Made by a program: the position numbers and the translations under genes. From Oscillospiraceae bacterium (GTDB lineage: Bacteria; Bacillota; Clostridia; Saccharofermentanales; Fastidiosipilaceae): DNA of 64,000 nucleotides. How positions within the stretch are numbered: the stretch's first letter is position 1; every line of letters begins with the position of its first letter. Below are positions 1 to 9,342 of this stretch, one piece after another. Below the pieces are notes generated by a model. The model worked only from the letters and a program-made list of their open reading frames with translations. It did not search any database and was not told the origin of the DNA. The stretch covers positions 138,308 through 202,307 of the forward strand of contig JASBZA010000001.1 of the NCBI GenBank assembly GCA_029983685.1, read 5' to 3'.

Positions 1-58
1 TAAGTATATGACAGGTGAAACGCTTACCTTAGAGGGTGGTTTGGGACTTAGACCTTAG
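1..58 (+). CDS. C-terminal end of an SDR-family oxidoreductase (partial)
   Basis: Only the last 18 codons are in the window, read in the frame starting at base 2 and ending with TAG at 56-58. The visible tail reads YMTGETLTLEGGLGLRP. The pattern Y-(I/M)-TG-x(4)-(D/E)GG is the usual C-terminal signature of short-chain dehydrogenases such as FabG, where it follows the last helix and closes over the NADP-binding core. The rest of the gene lies to the left of the window, so substrate and exact family cannot be judged. It is followed by a good intrinsic terminator, so it ends its own transcription unit and is not in operon with rbgA. Confidence 0.6.
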   Translation, partial: KYMTGETLTLEGGLGLRP

Positions 59-96
59 CTTTAATAAATATTAAATTTAGAATTTAATTTTCGCTG

Positions 97-130
97 AAAC
101 CGTCTTCTTAGGAAGGCGGTTTATCTTTTC
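97..130 (+). terminator. Intrinsic terminator after the SDR gene
   Basis: An 11-bp stem (97-107 pairing with 112-122, one G-T pair) with a TTAG loop is followed by a T-rich tail (ATCTTTTC). It sits about 40 bases after the stop of the partial SDR gene and before the rbgA promoter, so it separates the two units. Confidence 0.85.
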
Positions 131-168
131 TTTGCCCTTGCCCATTTCTATAAGTCTTATTGCTCTTG

Positions 169-174
169 TATAAT
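169..174 (+). promoter_or_regulatory. Probable -10 box for the rbgA operon
   Basis: A perfect TATAAT lies 28 bases before the rbgA ATG and 40 bases after the preceding terminator. No good -35 hexamer is visible at 16-18 bp, so only the -10 element is claimed. The ribosome binding site AAAGGAG at 188-194 follows, 7 bases before the ATG at 202. Confidence 0.5.
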
Positions 175-201
175 GTAAAGTATGAGTAAAGGAGAAATGA
201 C

Positions 202-1077
202 ATGGATGTACATTGGTTTCCAGGCCATATGGCCAAAGCTCTTAAGAATATAGAAGAATACCTACCTCTAGTAGATTTCATTGTGGAAATGGCAGATGCC
301 AGAATTCCCAGGTCCAGCCGAAATCCTTCTTTTTTGGATATTATCGGTCAGACGCCTCACATCCTGCTTTTGAACAAAAAAGATTTGGCTGACCCGAATC
401 GGACGGCAGAGTGGCTTAAGCATTATGAAGCAGAAGGACTTCGCACCTTAGCTTGCAATACGCAGGATTCAAACGATGTGAAGACCTTGCGGAATCTGGC
501 TTTGGAAATCTCGGCCGATAAGCTGGCCAAAATTGAAGAGAAAGGCAGGCAAAACCGCCCCCTCCGGATTATGATTTTGGGCATTCCCAATACCGGTAAA
601 TCCACGCTCATTAATGCTCTGAGTGCTAAAAAAGCCGCTAAGGTATCGAACCAGGCGGGGGTAACCAGAGGCCCCCAATGGATTAAGACCCGAGATATGG
701 CCCTGGAACTTTTGGATATGCCGGGAGTCTTGTGGCCTAAGTTAGAAACAAGAGAAGCCAAATTACATTTGGCTGCAACCGGTGCCATTCAAGACCGGAT
801 TCTCCCTCTGGAAGAAGTGGCCTATTTTAGTTTTATGGAATTGATGGAGCTTTATCCCGATGCTTTAAAGGCACGCTATAAGCTGGACTGGGAAGACGGT
901 GAAGACACCTATGACCTTTATCTTGAAGCTGCCCGAAAAGCCGGAGCTATCCAGTCCGGCGGCAAGGTGGACGAAAGACGATTTGCGTCTCGTTTCCTAA
1001 CCGATTTACGAAACGGTATTCTGGGGCCCATGACCTTAGAGACGGTAGAAGGACCTAGAGACCATGACGGCTTCTAG
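202..1077 (+). CDS. rbgA: Ribosome biogenesis GTPase RbgA (YlqF)
   Basis: This 291-residue protein is a circularly permuted GTPase that acts late in assembly of the 50S ribosomal subunit. The permuted motif order is visible: G4 (NKKD, residues 58-61) comes before G1 (GIPNTGKST, about 127-135) and G3 (DMPG, about 172-175). The N-terminal WFPGHM segment is typical of the YlqF/RbgA branch, and the length matches the family. The start at 202 has AAAGGAG seven bases upstream. The gene overlaps rnhB by 14 bases. The order rbgA-rnhB-yraN is common in Firmicutes and points to one operon. Confidence 0.95.
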   Translation: MDVHWFPGHMAKALKNIEEYLPLVDFIVEMADARIPRSSRNPSFLDIIGQTPHILLLNKKDLADPNRTAEWLKHYEAEGLRTLACNTQDSNDVKTLRNLALEISADKLAKIEEKGRQNRPLRIMILGIPNTGKSTLINALSAKKAAKVSNQAGVTRGPQWIKTRDMALELLDMPGVLWPKLETREAKLHLAATGAIQDRILPLEEVAYFSFMELMELYPDALKARYKLDWEDGEDTYDLYLEAARKAGAIQSGGKVDERRFASRFLTDLRNGILGPMTLETVEGPRDHDGF

Positions 1078-1717
1078 AGAGAGTTTAGAAGAGCGCTATA
1101 AGCGCATGGACCTGCTAGAAGAAGACCTGCACGGTAAAGGTTACCTAAACCTTGCCGGTGTCGACGAGGCAGGCAGAGGACCTTTGGCAGGACCGGTGGT
1201 GGCAGCCGCCTGCATATTGGACCCTAGAAAGCCTATCTTGGGTTTAAATGATTCTAAAAAGTTAAGTGAGAAGAGGCGAGAAGCCCTGTTTGAACAAATC
1301 AGGGAAGTGGCTTTGGCCTATAAGATAAAGGCCATACCGCCTACCCGGATTGATCAGATAAATATCTTAGAAGCGACCAAAGAGGCTATGACTTTGGCCT
1401 TACAAGAACTGGAAGTAAAACCGGATTTTATTCTCTTAGACGCAATCACTTTAAAGGCTTTTCCTCCGGAAATTCAGATGTCCTTGGTAAAAGGCGACGC
1501 TAGGTCCAACACGATTGCCGCCGCTTCAATCCTGGCCAAAGTTAGCCGAGACCATTACATGATAGAGATGGACGAGCAATACCCGGGCTACGGCTTTTCA
1601 AAGCATAAGGGCTACGGCACCAAGGCCCATTATGAAGCTTTGGATGCGCTTGGTCCCAGCCCCATTCACAGAAGATCTTTTCTTAGGAAATGGGCTGAAG
1701 AAAGGAAACTTCGATGA
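1064..1717 (+). CDS. rnhB: Ribonuclease HII
   Basis: RNase HII cuts RNA in RNA-DNA hybrids and removes single ribonucleotides left in DNA. The 217-residue protein carries the hallmark DEAGRGPLAGPVVA block (about residues 34-47), which supplies the first acidic metal ligands, a further aspartate in FILLDA (about 120-125), and the SKHKGYGT region in the C-terminal half. Length is normal for bacterial RNase HII. The start overlaps the end of rbgA, with GAAGGA about 10 bases upstream, and the stop overlaps the ATG of yraN (ATGA), indicating translational coupling in one operon. Confidence 0.95.
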   Translation: MTASRESLEERYKRMDLLEEDLHGKGYLNLAGVDEAGRGPLAGPVVAAACILDPRKPILGLNDSKKLSEKRREALFEQIREVALAYKIKAIPPTRIDQINILEATKEAMTLALQELEVKPDFILLDAITLKAFPPEIQMSLVKGDARSNTIAAASILAKVSRDHYMIEMDEQYPGYGFSKHKGYGTKAHYEALDALGPSPIHRRSFLRKWAEERKLR

Positions 1718-2070
1718 AAGCATACCAACGGGCAGAAAGACTGGTAGGGCGGCATTTGGAGAGCGCAGGTCACCTTATTTTGGCCTATAATTATACTGTT
1801 CATAATATTGGAGAAGTCGACATCATTAGTTACTGTCGCGGTAGGCTTTATGCTACCGAGGTTAAGGCCAGGCAGGTCGATACCATTAGTGAATCTGAAA
1901 GGACCTTTAACAGGTCTAAACAGAAGCGTGTTTTAAGGACCTTTCGGACCTATTTGGCATCGCAAGGGCAGTCTGATAGAGACCTGGGACTCTTGGCGGC
2001 CCGAGTGCATTGGAATACACGAAACGAAGTCCGGTCCATACAGATAGATCCCTGGCCATTGTATACATAG
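1714..2070 (+). CDS. YraN/UPF0102 family putative endonuclease
   Basis: A 118-residue protein of the UPF0102 (YraN) family, which has a restriction-endonuclase-like fold and unknown cellular role. The core pattern GEVD...ATEVKAR (about residues 33-52) matches the E-x-D...E-V-K metal-binding layout of the family. In many genomes the gene sits directly after rnhB, as here, and the ATGA overlap with rnhB supports one operon. A nuclease role is inferred only from the fold and motif. The N-terminal AERLVGRHLE region is also typical. Confidence 0.85.
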   Translation: MKAYQRAERLVGRHLESAGHLILAYNYTVHNIGEVDIISYCRGRLYATEVKARQVDTISESERTFNRSKQKRVLRTFRTYLASQGQSDRDLGLLAARVHWNTRNEVRSIQIDPWPLYT

Positions 2071-2087
2071 AAAGAAGGATACAGCGG

Positions 2088-3380
2088 ATGCTTTATAAAG
2101 ATTTAGATCGAAGCGCACAAGAGCGTTTATTAGCGGAAATAGAGAAGAAGCTTCAGACTTATAAGGACTTAAATCTGGATCTTAACATGGCCAGAGGCAA
2201 GCCCTCACCTGAGCAATTGGACCATGTCACGACTCTTTTCGAAAATGTTTCGATGGATAATTTTATGTCCGAAGAGGGCATAGATGTCCGAAACTACGGA
2301 GGGCTTTACGGTTTAATCGAACTTCGCAGAGTGTTCGGATCCATGTTGAAGATTGAGCCGGAGAGCGTCTGGTGCCTCTCGTCTTCCAGCCTTACTATCG
2401 AGTATGATCTTTTGAGCCGTCTTATGTTATTTCCTTTGCCCGGCCAAAGTAAGGCCTGGAGAGACCTGAATGAGGTTAAGTTTTTGTGTCCGGTTCCGGG
2501 CTATGATCGCCACTTTAACATGCTGGATTCATTTGGCATCAAGATGATTCCGGTCCCTATGAATGACGAGGGGCCTGACATGGACCTGGTCGAAGAACTT
2601 TGTAAGAAGGATTCATCTATTAAAGGCATTTGGACTGTTCCCATGTATTCCAATCCTACCGGCGAGTCTTATTCGGAGAAGACCCTCCGCCGCCTCCTGT
2701 CTATGGAAGCAGCAGAGGATTTTAAAGTTTTGGCTGATATGGCCTATGCCGTCCACCATCTCCATGAAGATCCGGCTGAGCAAGACCCGGTCTATCCTCT
2801 TTTGGATTTGGCACGAGAAGAGGGGCAGCCCGACCGAGTTTTTGTTTTTGCTTCCACGTCGAAAATGACCTATGCCGGAGCAGGAGTAGCCTGTTTGGCC
2901 ACTTCCGAAAATAACCGAGCCTGGCTTTTGCCCAGCCTCAAGTCACAGATGATTTCGGCCGATAAAGTCAACATGCTAAAGCACGCCAGACTTTTCCGGA
3001 GCCTGGGCGGAGTAGAGTCTTTGATGAAAGCCCATGCCAAGGTATTAGGTCCTAAATTTGAATTGGTATTAGAGGCTTTTGATGAGAAGTTAGGCCCTAC
3101 CGGTATTGCGACCTGGACTAGGCCCAAAGGCGGGTATTTTGTTACCATTTGGGTATATCCCGGGACAGCTTCTAAAGTTTATGCCAGATGTAAGGAACTG
3201 GGCCTAAGCATTACCGATGCCGGAGCCTGCTATCCTTACGGAAAAGATCCGGAAGATAGTGCCCTAAGAATTGCTCCGTCCTATCCTCATATGGACGAAT
3301 TAAGAGAGGCCATCAATCTTTTCTGCCTGATTGTGAGAGAGCAGGCACTGCTTAAGCTCTTAGAAGAATCGAGGTCCTAA
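2088..3380 (+). CDS. PLP-dependent aminotransferase (class I, aspartate-aminotransferase-like)
   Basis: A 430-residue fold-type I aminotransferase. The PLP-binding lysine lies in ASTSKMTYAG, and the upstream MYSNPTGE segment is the usual Asn-Pro-Thr-Gly cofactor contact. The overall character (NLDLNMARGKPS near the start, NYGG, then PLP site) resembles the clostridial aspartate aminotransferase-like group of Pfam Asp_aminotransf; the true amino-acid substrate cannot be told from sequence. The frame is open from 2010, but the ATG at 2088 is preferred: it has AAAGAAGGA eight bases upstream and avoids overlap with yraN, which stops at 2070. The stop abuts the GTG of the next gene, so the two are co-transcribed. 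Confidence 0.85.
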   Translation: MLYKDLDRSAQERLLAEIEKKLQTYKDLNLDLNMARGKPSPEQLDHVTTLFENVSMDNFMSEEGIDVRNYGGLYGLIELRRVFGSMLKIEPESVWCLSSSSLTIEYDLLSRLMLFPLPGQSKAWRDLNEVKFLCPVPGYDRHFNMLDSFGIKMIPVPMNDEGPDMDLVEELCKKDSSIKGIWTVPMYSNPTGESYSEKTLRRLLSMEAAEDFKVLADMAYAVHHLHEDPAEQDPVYPLLDLAREEGQPDRVFVFASTSKMTYAGAGVACLATSENNRAWLLPSLKSQMISADKVNMLKHARLFRSLGGVESLMKAHAKVLGPKFELVLEAFDEKLGPTGIATWTRPKGGYFVTIWVYPGTASKVYARCKELGLSITDAGACYPYGKDPEDSALRIAPSYPHMDELREAINLFCLIVREQALLKLLEESRS

Positions 3381-4517
3381 GTGATTTATTTAGACCATAC
3401 GGCAACGACTAAGCCCTATCCTGAGGTTATTGAGACTTTGGCAGACGCAATGAAAGAAGATTACTATAACCCGGCGTCTATGTATCAGGCGGGGCTGAAG
3501 ATGGCTCGAGCCCGAAAGGATCTCTTTAATCAATTAGGTGAAGACCTCGGCTGTTCGGGAGAAAATTTAATTCAGACGTCCGGAGCGACCGAATCGACCA
3601 ATATGGCTTTCAAGGGACTATATTCTAAGTATGGCAAACGCTTAAATGAGCTGGTGGTGCTTCGTTCAGACCATCATGCGACCTTGGAGACGGCCAAATT
3701 TTTAGAAAGTCAAGGGGCCAAAGTCCATTACTTAGAGCCGGACCGCCAGGGCCATCTGCCGCCCGAGCGTTTACTGAGAGTTATTAATGATAAGACACTT
3801 CTGGTGTCTTTACTCTATGTTAATAACGAATCCGGTACGATTTTAAATTTGCCCGATCTGGTTTCTCTTATTAGACAAAATGCTCCGCAAGCTTTTATTC
3901 ACGGAGACTTGGTCCAAGCTTGGGGGAAACTTCCCATCAATTTAGAAGCTATGAATCTGGACTTGGCCTCTTTTAGCGGTCATAAGATTCACGGGCCTAA
4001 GAGTATCGGACTTTTGTACCGCAAGGATAAGTGTTATCCGGACCCTTTGATTCACGGAGGAGGTCAACAGAATAATTGGCGGTCCGGGACCGAGGATTAT
4101 CCTTTATTAAAGGTCTTGACTATAGCGTCTAAACTCCATGTCGGTTCGATGGAAGAAAGTAGAGCCATGGTAGAAAATTATGCCGAAATCCTCCACGATA
4201 CGGTTTATAAGCTGGGAGGCCATGTTAATTTCCCGGAGGCCATGCCTGAAATCCAATCGATTTCTTTTCCCGGCATGAGAGGACAAACTCTGATGAATAT
4301 GCTGGAAAAAGCGGGGGCCCTGGTTTCTACCTCCTCCGCCTGCCAAGCCAGAAATGCCGGTGTCTCACATGTGCTTTTGGCCATGGGTGTGGATAGGAAA
4401 GACGCGGAAGGGACCTTAAGAATCAGCCTCGACAGAACCAATACACTTGAAGAAATTAAGACTTTTTGTAAGATACTAGAAGATCAAGTGACTTTACTCA
4501 GAAAATGGGGTATGTAG
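3381..4517 (+). CDS. Cysteine desulfurase (NifS/IscS family)
   Basis: This 378-residue PLP enzyme takes sulfur from cysteine and passes it on as persulfide. The PLP lysine is in SFSGHKIHGPKSIG and the catalytic cysteine is in TSSACQA, with the earlier TSGATESTN cofactor loop. It starts at GTG 3381 directly after the previous stop, with GAGG six bases upstream. The thiI gene follows after 6 bases, so its likely partner is ThiI, giving sulfur for tRNA 4-thiouridine and possibly thiamine. That pairing is known from Bacillus (NifZ-ThiI). A general Fe-S supply role is possible too, so no gene symbol is given. Confidence 0.92.
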   Translation: MIYLDHTATTKPYPEVIETLADAMKEDYYNPASMYQAGLKMARARKDLFNQLGEDLGCSGENLIQTSGATESTNMAFKGLYSKYGKRLNELVVLRSDHHATLETAKFLESQGAKVHYLEPDRQGHLPPERLLRVINDKTLLVSLLYVNNESGTILNLPDLVSLIRQNAPQAFIHGDLVQAWGKLPINLEAMNLDLASFSGHKIHGPKSIGLLYRKDKCYPDPLIHGGGQQNNWRSGTEDYPLLKVLTIASKLHVGSMEESRAMVENYAEILHDTVYKLGGHVNFPEAMPEIQSISFPGMRGQTLMNMLEKAGALVSTSSACQARNAGVSHVLLAMGVDRKDAEGTLRISLDRTNTLEEIKTFCKILEDQVTLLRKWGM

Positions 4518-4523
4518 ATAGAT

Positions 4524-5789
4524 ATGGCAAAAGTTGAACATCGTATTTTAATGCGCATCGGCGAGGTTGCTCTGAAGGGCCTAAACAAGAGGCGCTTTGT
4601 AAGGCAGATATTGGAAAATGTCCAGGTGCGTCTAGACCAATTAAGACCTAAATTTACCACTTATAGCAGTGAATCCAGACTTTGGATTGAACCTATGGAC
4701 GATTTGGCTGGCACGGAAGAATATATGGCTAAGGCTTTGGACATAGCCTGTAAGACCTTCGGCATTGTCTCTGCTTCTCCGGTTTTGAAATTATCCGAAG
4801 CTGATTTTGCAGATGTAAAAGCCGAATCATTGAAAGTAGTAGACCACGTCTTAGAGCAGAAAAAAGAAGATAATCCGCGTAAAAAACATTGGACTTTTAA
4901 GGTGGAGGCCAAAAGAGGCGATAAGTCTTTCCCCCTTACTTCACCTGAAATCGGCCGGGAACTGGGAGCGCATATTTTAAGAAATTATCCTAATTTGTCA
5001 GTGGATGTCCACGAGCCGGATTTCTATATTTACGTAGAGGTAAGAGATTCTTTCTATCTTTATGGTGCTATCTATCCCGGAGCCAAAGGTCTTCCTATTG
5101 GAACCGGCGGTCAAGCGACGGTGCTTTTGTCCGGCGGAATTGATTCTCCTGTGGCAACTTATATGATGGCTTCTCGTGGTGTTAAGCTTAATGCGGTTTA
5201 TTTTCATTCTTTCCCTTTCACATCCGAAGAAGCTAAGCAAAAGGTCATTGATTTGGCCCGTATCTTGACGGCTTATACAGGACCTATTGAACTTCATATC
5301 GTAAACTTTACCGACATTCAGGTAAACTTGCGCCAGCACTGTCCGTCCGACATGCTGACCATTGTGATGCGGCGAGTCATGATGCAGATTGCCGAGGGTA
5401 TTGCCCATGAGTCCGAGGCCAAAGCTTTGGTAACCGGTGAGTCTCTGGGTCAGGTGGCCAGCCAGACGCTGGAAGCCATAACGACCACCAACATTGTTGT
5501 AGACATGCCGGTTTTCAGACCTTTGATTGGTATCGACAAGGATTTCACGGTGGATATTGCACGCAAAATCGGTACCTATGAGACCTCGATTTTACCTTAC
5601 GAAGATTGCTGTACGGTTTTTGTTGACAAGCATCCTAAGACCAGGCCTCACTTACAAGATGCTATCGATGCAGAAGAAGATCTGGATATTTCGGATTTGG
5701 TTCAAGAAGGAATTAGAAGGCGTGATATTTTATTAGTAAGTCAGGCTGAAGTCCGGACGATAAAGGAGGAAGACGAAAGTGATTTATGA
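4524..5789 (+). CDS. thiI: tRNA 4-thiouridine synthase ThiI
   Basis: ThiI adenylates U8 of tRNA and inserts sulfur to make s4U, and can feed thiamine biosynthesis. The 421-residue protein has an N-terminal ferredoxin-like plus THUMP region (about residues 1-170), then a PP-loop ATP site with LLSGGIDSPVA (about 195-205). There is no C-terminal rhodanese domain, as in Bacillus ThiI, so persulfide must come from the cysteine desulfurase encoded immediately upstream. The last codons overlap the start of glyA by 11 bases. Confidence 0.95.
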   Translation: MAKVEHRILMRIGEVALKGLNKRRFVRQILENVQVRLDQLRPKFTTYSSESRLWIEPMDDLAGTEEYMAKALDIACKTFGIVSASPVLKLSEADFADVKAESLKVVDHVLEQKKEDNPRKKHWTFKVEAKRGDKSFPLTSPEIGRELGAHILRNYPNLSVDVHEPDFYIYVEVRDSFYLYGAIYPGAKGLPIGTGGQATVLLSGGIDSPVATYMMASRGVKLNAVYFHSFPFTSEEAKQKVIDLARILTAYTGPIELHIVNFTDIQVNLRQHCPSDMLTIVMRRVMMQIAEGIAHESEAKALVTGESLGQVASQTLEAITTTNIVVDMPVFRPLIGIDKDFTVDIARKIGTYETSILPYEDCCTVFVDKHPKTRPHLQDAIDAEEDLDISDLVQEGIRRRDILLVSQAEVRTIKEEDESDL

Positions 5790-7026
5790 TGCAATAAGAC
5801 GGGATGATCCCGAAATTTATGAGGCCATTTGCCTGGAATATCAGAGGCAAAATAATAAGCTGGAGATGATTGCTTCGGAGAACTTTACTTCAGAAGCCGT
5901 TATGGCTGCCCAAGGTTCCGTCATGACCAATAAGTACGCTGAAGGTTACCCCGGACGTCGTTACTATGGCGGTTGTGAGTATGTAGATATTGCGGAAGAT
6001 TTGGCCAGGGAGAGAGCCAAGAAACTTTTCGGTGCCGAAGCCGTAAACGTCCAGCCGCATTCTGGTGCGCAAGCGAACATGGCCGTTTACTATGCTGTCT
6101 TGGAACCCGGCGACCGCATCTTGGGTATGGACCTATCTCACGGCGGTCATCTGACCCACGGCATGGCCAAAAATTATTCGGGCCGTTTCTTTGAAACCGC
6201 CTTCTACGGTGTCTCCAGAGAAACCGAAACAATCGATTATGATGCTTTGAGACAGAAGGCTTTGGAGTTTAAACCCAAGCTGATTATTGCCGGAGCCTCC
6301 GCCTACCCGCGTTTTATTGATTTTGCCAAGTTCAGAGAAATCGCCGATGAAGTCGGTGCCTACCTCATGGTCGATATGGCCCATATTGCCGGTCTGGTTG
6401 CTGCAGGACTGCATCCTAGCCCTGTCCCTTATGCGGACTTTGTGACCACAACGACCCATAAGACCTTGAGAGGTCCCAGAGGCGGTATGATTCTTTGCAA
6501 GAAAGAATACATCAATAAGATTAACTCGGCCGTGTTCCCCGGTATCCAGGGCGGACCTTTGATGCATGTGATTGCCGGTAAGGCTGTGGCTTTGAAAGAA
6601 GCCTTGGAGCCCGGCTTTAAGGTCTACCAGCAGCATGTTTTGGCTAATGCTCAAGCCCTGGCAAGAGCCCTCCAGGATCACGGTATGAAGTTGGTATCCG
6701 ACGGGACCGATAATCACCTTATCTTAATCGACCTCAGACCTCAAGGCATCAGCGGTAAGGATCTCCAGCATAACCTGGACGAGGTCAACATTACGACCAA
6801 TATGAATACGATTCCTTTCGATACGGCTAAGCCTACCGTGACTTCCGGTCTTAGAATCGGAACACCTGCTCTGACTTCCAGAGGCTTTACGCCCGATGAT
6901 ATGGCTAAAATTGCCCAATTTATTTATGACGCGGCAACAGACTTTGATCAGAAGAAAAATCTTATCCTTGAAGGTGTAGAAGAACTTGTAAAAGATCACC
7001 CGCTTTATCCGGGATTAATGGATTAG
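5779..7026 (+). CDS. glyA: Serine hydroxymethyltransferase
   Basis: This PLP enzyme converts serine and tetrahydrofolate to glycine and methylene-tetrahydrofolate. The 415-residue sequence has the family signatures YAEGYPGRRYYGG, the PLP site TTTTHKTLRGPRGG, and NVQPHSGAQAN near the N-terminus. It starts at GTG 5779, inside the end of thiI, with AAGGAGGA about nine bases before. Length and motifs are complete. The overlap suggests translation is coupled to thiI. Confidence 0.96.
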   Translation: MIYDAIRRDDPEIYEAICLEYQRQNNKLEMIASENFTSEAVMAAQGSVMTNKYAEGYPGRRYYGGCEYVDIAEDLARERAKKLFGAEAVNVQPHSGAQANMAVYYAVLEPGDRILGMDLSHGGHLTHGMAKNYSGRFFETAFYGVSRETETIDYDALRQKALEFKPKLIIAGASAYPRFIDFAKFREIADEVGAYLMVDMAHIAGLVAAGLHPSPVPYADFVTTTTHKTLRGPRGGMILCKKEYINKINSAVFPGIQGGPLMHVIAGKAVALKEALEPGFKVYQQHVLANAQALARALQDHGMKLVSDGTDNHLILIDLRPQGISGKDLQHNLDEVNITTNMNTIPFDTAKPTVTSGLRIGTPALTSRGFTPDDMAKIAQFIYDAATDFDQKKNLILEGVEELVKDHPLYPGLMD

Positions 7027-7047
7027 AAAAGTTAGGACTATAGAAAA

Positions 7048-8373
7048 GTGACCTATAAGAAGCAAGAACCCCTGGCCTTTCGGATGTCTCCCAGAAATCT
7101 GGAAGATTACGTGGGTCAGGCCCATATTCTTTCCGAAGGCAAGATGCTTCGGCGTATGATTGAGACCGACCAGCTTCAGTCGATTATTCTGTTCGGGCCC
7201 CCGGGGACCGGGAAGACTTCTTTGGCCCGGATTATTGCCGAAACGACTACCTCAACGTTTAGAAAAATTAATGCGGTCACTTCGGGCGTTAAAGATATCA
7301 AGGCTATTATTGAAGATACGCATAATTATCTCCTGACCCCATCAGGGCGTACGGTCTTGTTTATTGATGAGATTCACCGTTTTAATAAAGCCCAACAAGA
7401 TGCGCTTTTGCCTTCTGTGGAGGATGGAAGCCTAATACTTATCGGTGCGACGACGGAGAACCCTTATTTTGAAGTCAACAAAGCGCTTTTATCCAGATCT
7501 TCGGTTTTTCAGCTCTATCCTTTGACAAAAGAAGATATCAAAACCTTGATTAAAAGGGCTTTGGAAGACCCGGAGAGAGGCTACGGTAATGAGAAGATAA
7601 GGATAGAAGAGGATGCATTAGATTTCCTGGCCGATATGGCCAACGGAGATGCCAGGTCTGCTTTGAATGCTTTAGAGCTGGCACATAATTCAACCCCCTG
7701 GTCTAAAGATCCGGAAACAGGTGAAGCTTTTCTCCATCTTACTTTAGAGGTGATTAGCGAGTGTATTCAACGAAAACCTATTCGCTACGATAAGAATGGG
7801 GAAGACCACTACGATGTTATTTCAGCCTTCATAAAATCCGTCAGAGGATCGGCCGTGGATGCGGCCTTGCTCTACTTGGCTAAAATGTTAGAAGCCGGAG
7901 AAGACCCTAATTTTATTGCCAGACGTCTAGTGATTTTGGCTTCGGAAGATGTGGGTATGGCCAATCCCCAGGCCTTGAGTATTGCAGTTTCCGCCTGGTT
8001 AGCCGTGGAAAGAGTCGGCATGCCGGAAGGCCGTATTATTTTGGGTCAAGCGACGGTTATGCTTGCGACAAGCCCCAAGTCTAATAAGTCTTATCTGGCC
8101 GTTGATCAGGCCCTGGCCGACGTGCGGTCCAAAGATACGGGAGAGGTGCCTTTGGCCTTGAGAAATGCGGTCATACAAGGTATGGGCGATAATTTAGGCT
8201 ATGGCCAAGGCTACCGCTATGCCCATGATTATCCCCACAGCATCGCTCCTATGGAATTTATGCCCGATAAGATGCGCGGGGTTCGTTACTATGAGCCTAC
8301 GGAAAACGGATACGAGAAAACGGTCAAGTCCTGGCTCGAAAATATTAATTCCATATTGAAATCGGACCAATAG
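7048..8373 (+). CDS. rarA: Replication-associated recombination protein A (RarA/MgsA), AAA+ ATPase
   Basis: RarA is a clamp-loader-like AAA+ ATPase acting at stalled replication forks. The 441-residue protein shows Walker A (FGPPGTGKTS), Walker B (LFIDEIHRFNKAQQD), sensor 1 (GATTENP) and the C-terminal MgsA tetramerisation region (about residues 260-430, including MANPQAL). The start is GTG at 7048, with only a modest AGGA about ten bases before. It lies 21 bases after glyA and ends 2 bases before the convergent PHP gene, with no visible terminator between them. Confidence 0.93.
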   Translation: MTYKKQEPLAFRMSPRNLEDYVGQAHILSEGKMLRRMIETDQLQSIILFGPPGTGKTSLARIIAETTTSTFRKINAVTSGVKDIKAIIEDTHNYLLTPSGRTVLFIDEIHRFNKAQQDALLPSVEDGSLILIGATTENPYFEVNKALLSRSSVFQLYPLTKEDIKTLIKRALEDPERGYGNEKIRIEEDALDFLADMANGDARSALNALELAHNSTPWSKDPETGEAFLHLTLEVISECIQRKPIRYDKNGEDHYDVISAFIKSVRGSAVDAALLYLAKMLEAGEDPNFIARRLVILASEDVGMANPQALSIAVSAWLAVERVGMPEGRIILGQATVMLATSPKSNKSYLAVDQALADVRSKDTGEVPLALRNAVIQGMGDNLGYGQGYRYAHDYPHSIAPMEFMPDKMRGVRYYEPTENGYEKTVKSWLENINSILKSDQ

Positions 8374-8375
8374 CC

Positions 8376-9245
8376 TTAATAGGCGATTTGGCCTTTCTCA
8401 AAATGACAGAGCTTATCAAAGCCCAGATTTTCTAATTGGGCTTTATTTTGGTCAAACATTTGGCCGACACGACCCTCATGGTGGGCATCGGAAGCCAGAC
8501 AAATCAAGGAACCGCCTAAATCCTTATAACGACGTAAAATTGCTTCATCGGTCAGACCGATAGGCTGGCCTGAGGGATTCTTTACCAATTGGGTTGCGGT
8601 ATTAATCTCCAAGGCAATATCGCGTTCGATGATAAGTTTGAAGAGCCGGTCTAAGTGATCGGCGAAGTCTACGTACCGTAACTTCTTATCGTCGTAAGTA
8701 TTGTAACGACTGATGTAATCGAAATGGCCCAAGACATTAATGAAGGGCATATCTTCCACCATCTTCATAAGCGCTTCTAAATAAAGTGTGTAGGCTTCCT
8801 TTTTGCCTTTGGCATAAAGCTTGCTTAGTTTCGGATAGCCGAAGGGGCTAAGGTTATGGACCGATCCTATTAGAAGGTCTAGGTCGTCTTTATAAAAAGT
8901 CGAGACTTCCCGGAAGGCCGGTACCAGGTAAGGCCTGTAGCCTAATTCGATTCCTTTATAAAGCTCCAGAGAGGAGTGGGCCTTGGCTAAGTTTTCTTGT
9001 TCGACTCTAATGCGTTCGATATAGTCAGAGATGTTAAACACCCATTCGCCGTCCTCGGGATAGATGTCCAAGACATGAAATTCGGACGAAGCGATATCGG
9101 GATCCTCCCACTTATCGAAATGGTCGGTCATCACCAGGCCTCTTAGGCCCAAGCGCTGGGCTTCCTCCAATCGCTCTTTCAGAGGTTGACTAGAGTCCGC
9201 AGAAAATTCACAACAATGATTATGTGTATCAATAATAGTTTTCAC
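8376..9245 (-). CDS. PHP-domain phosphatase (histidinol-phosphatase HisJ/HisK-like)
   Basis: A 289-residue PHP-fold metal-dependent phosphoesterase. Metal-binding histidine motifs are clear: DTHNHCCEFSADS at the N-terminus, MTDHFD (about residue 40), IGSVHN in the middle, a histidine-aspartate pair in LGHFDYISR, and LASDAHH near the C-terminus. This layout is that of the HisK/HisJ histidinol-phosphatase group, but there are no other his genes nearby, so the substrate remains unproven. The start is a GTG with an AGGAGG site upstream. It is the only minus-strand gene in the first 12.6 kb. Confidence 0.82.
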   Translation of the reverse strand: MKTIIDTHNHCCEFSADSSQPLKERLEEAQRLGLRGLVMTDHFDKWEDPDIASSEFHVLDIYPEDGEWVFNISDYIERIRVEQENLAKAHSSLELYKGIELGYRPYLVPAFREVSTFYKDDLDLLIGSVHNLSPFGYPKLSKLYAKGKKEAYTLYLEALMKMVEDMPFINVLGHFDYISRYNTYDDKKLRYVDFADHLDRLFKLIIERDIALEINTATQLVKNPSGQPIGLTDEAILRRYKDLGGSLICLASDAHHEGRVGQMFDQNKAQLENLGFDKLCHFEKGQIAY

Positions 9246-9342
9246 GATATTTCCTCCTCAAGTATTTTAGCAAATGATTTTAATACTTGCCTGACACATG
9301 TTAAAATAACTGAGAATATTGTTTAAAGAAAGCAGGTGCCCT

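Noticed and set aside
6133..6717. Minus-strand open frame of 194 codons within glyA
   Set aside because: Antisense to a highly conserved enzyme, no ribosome binding site or family features.
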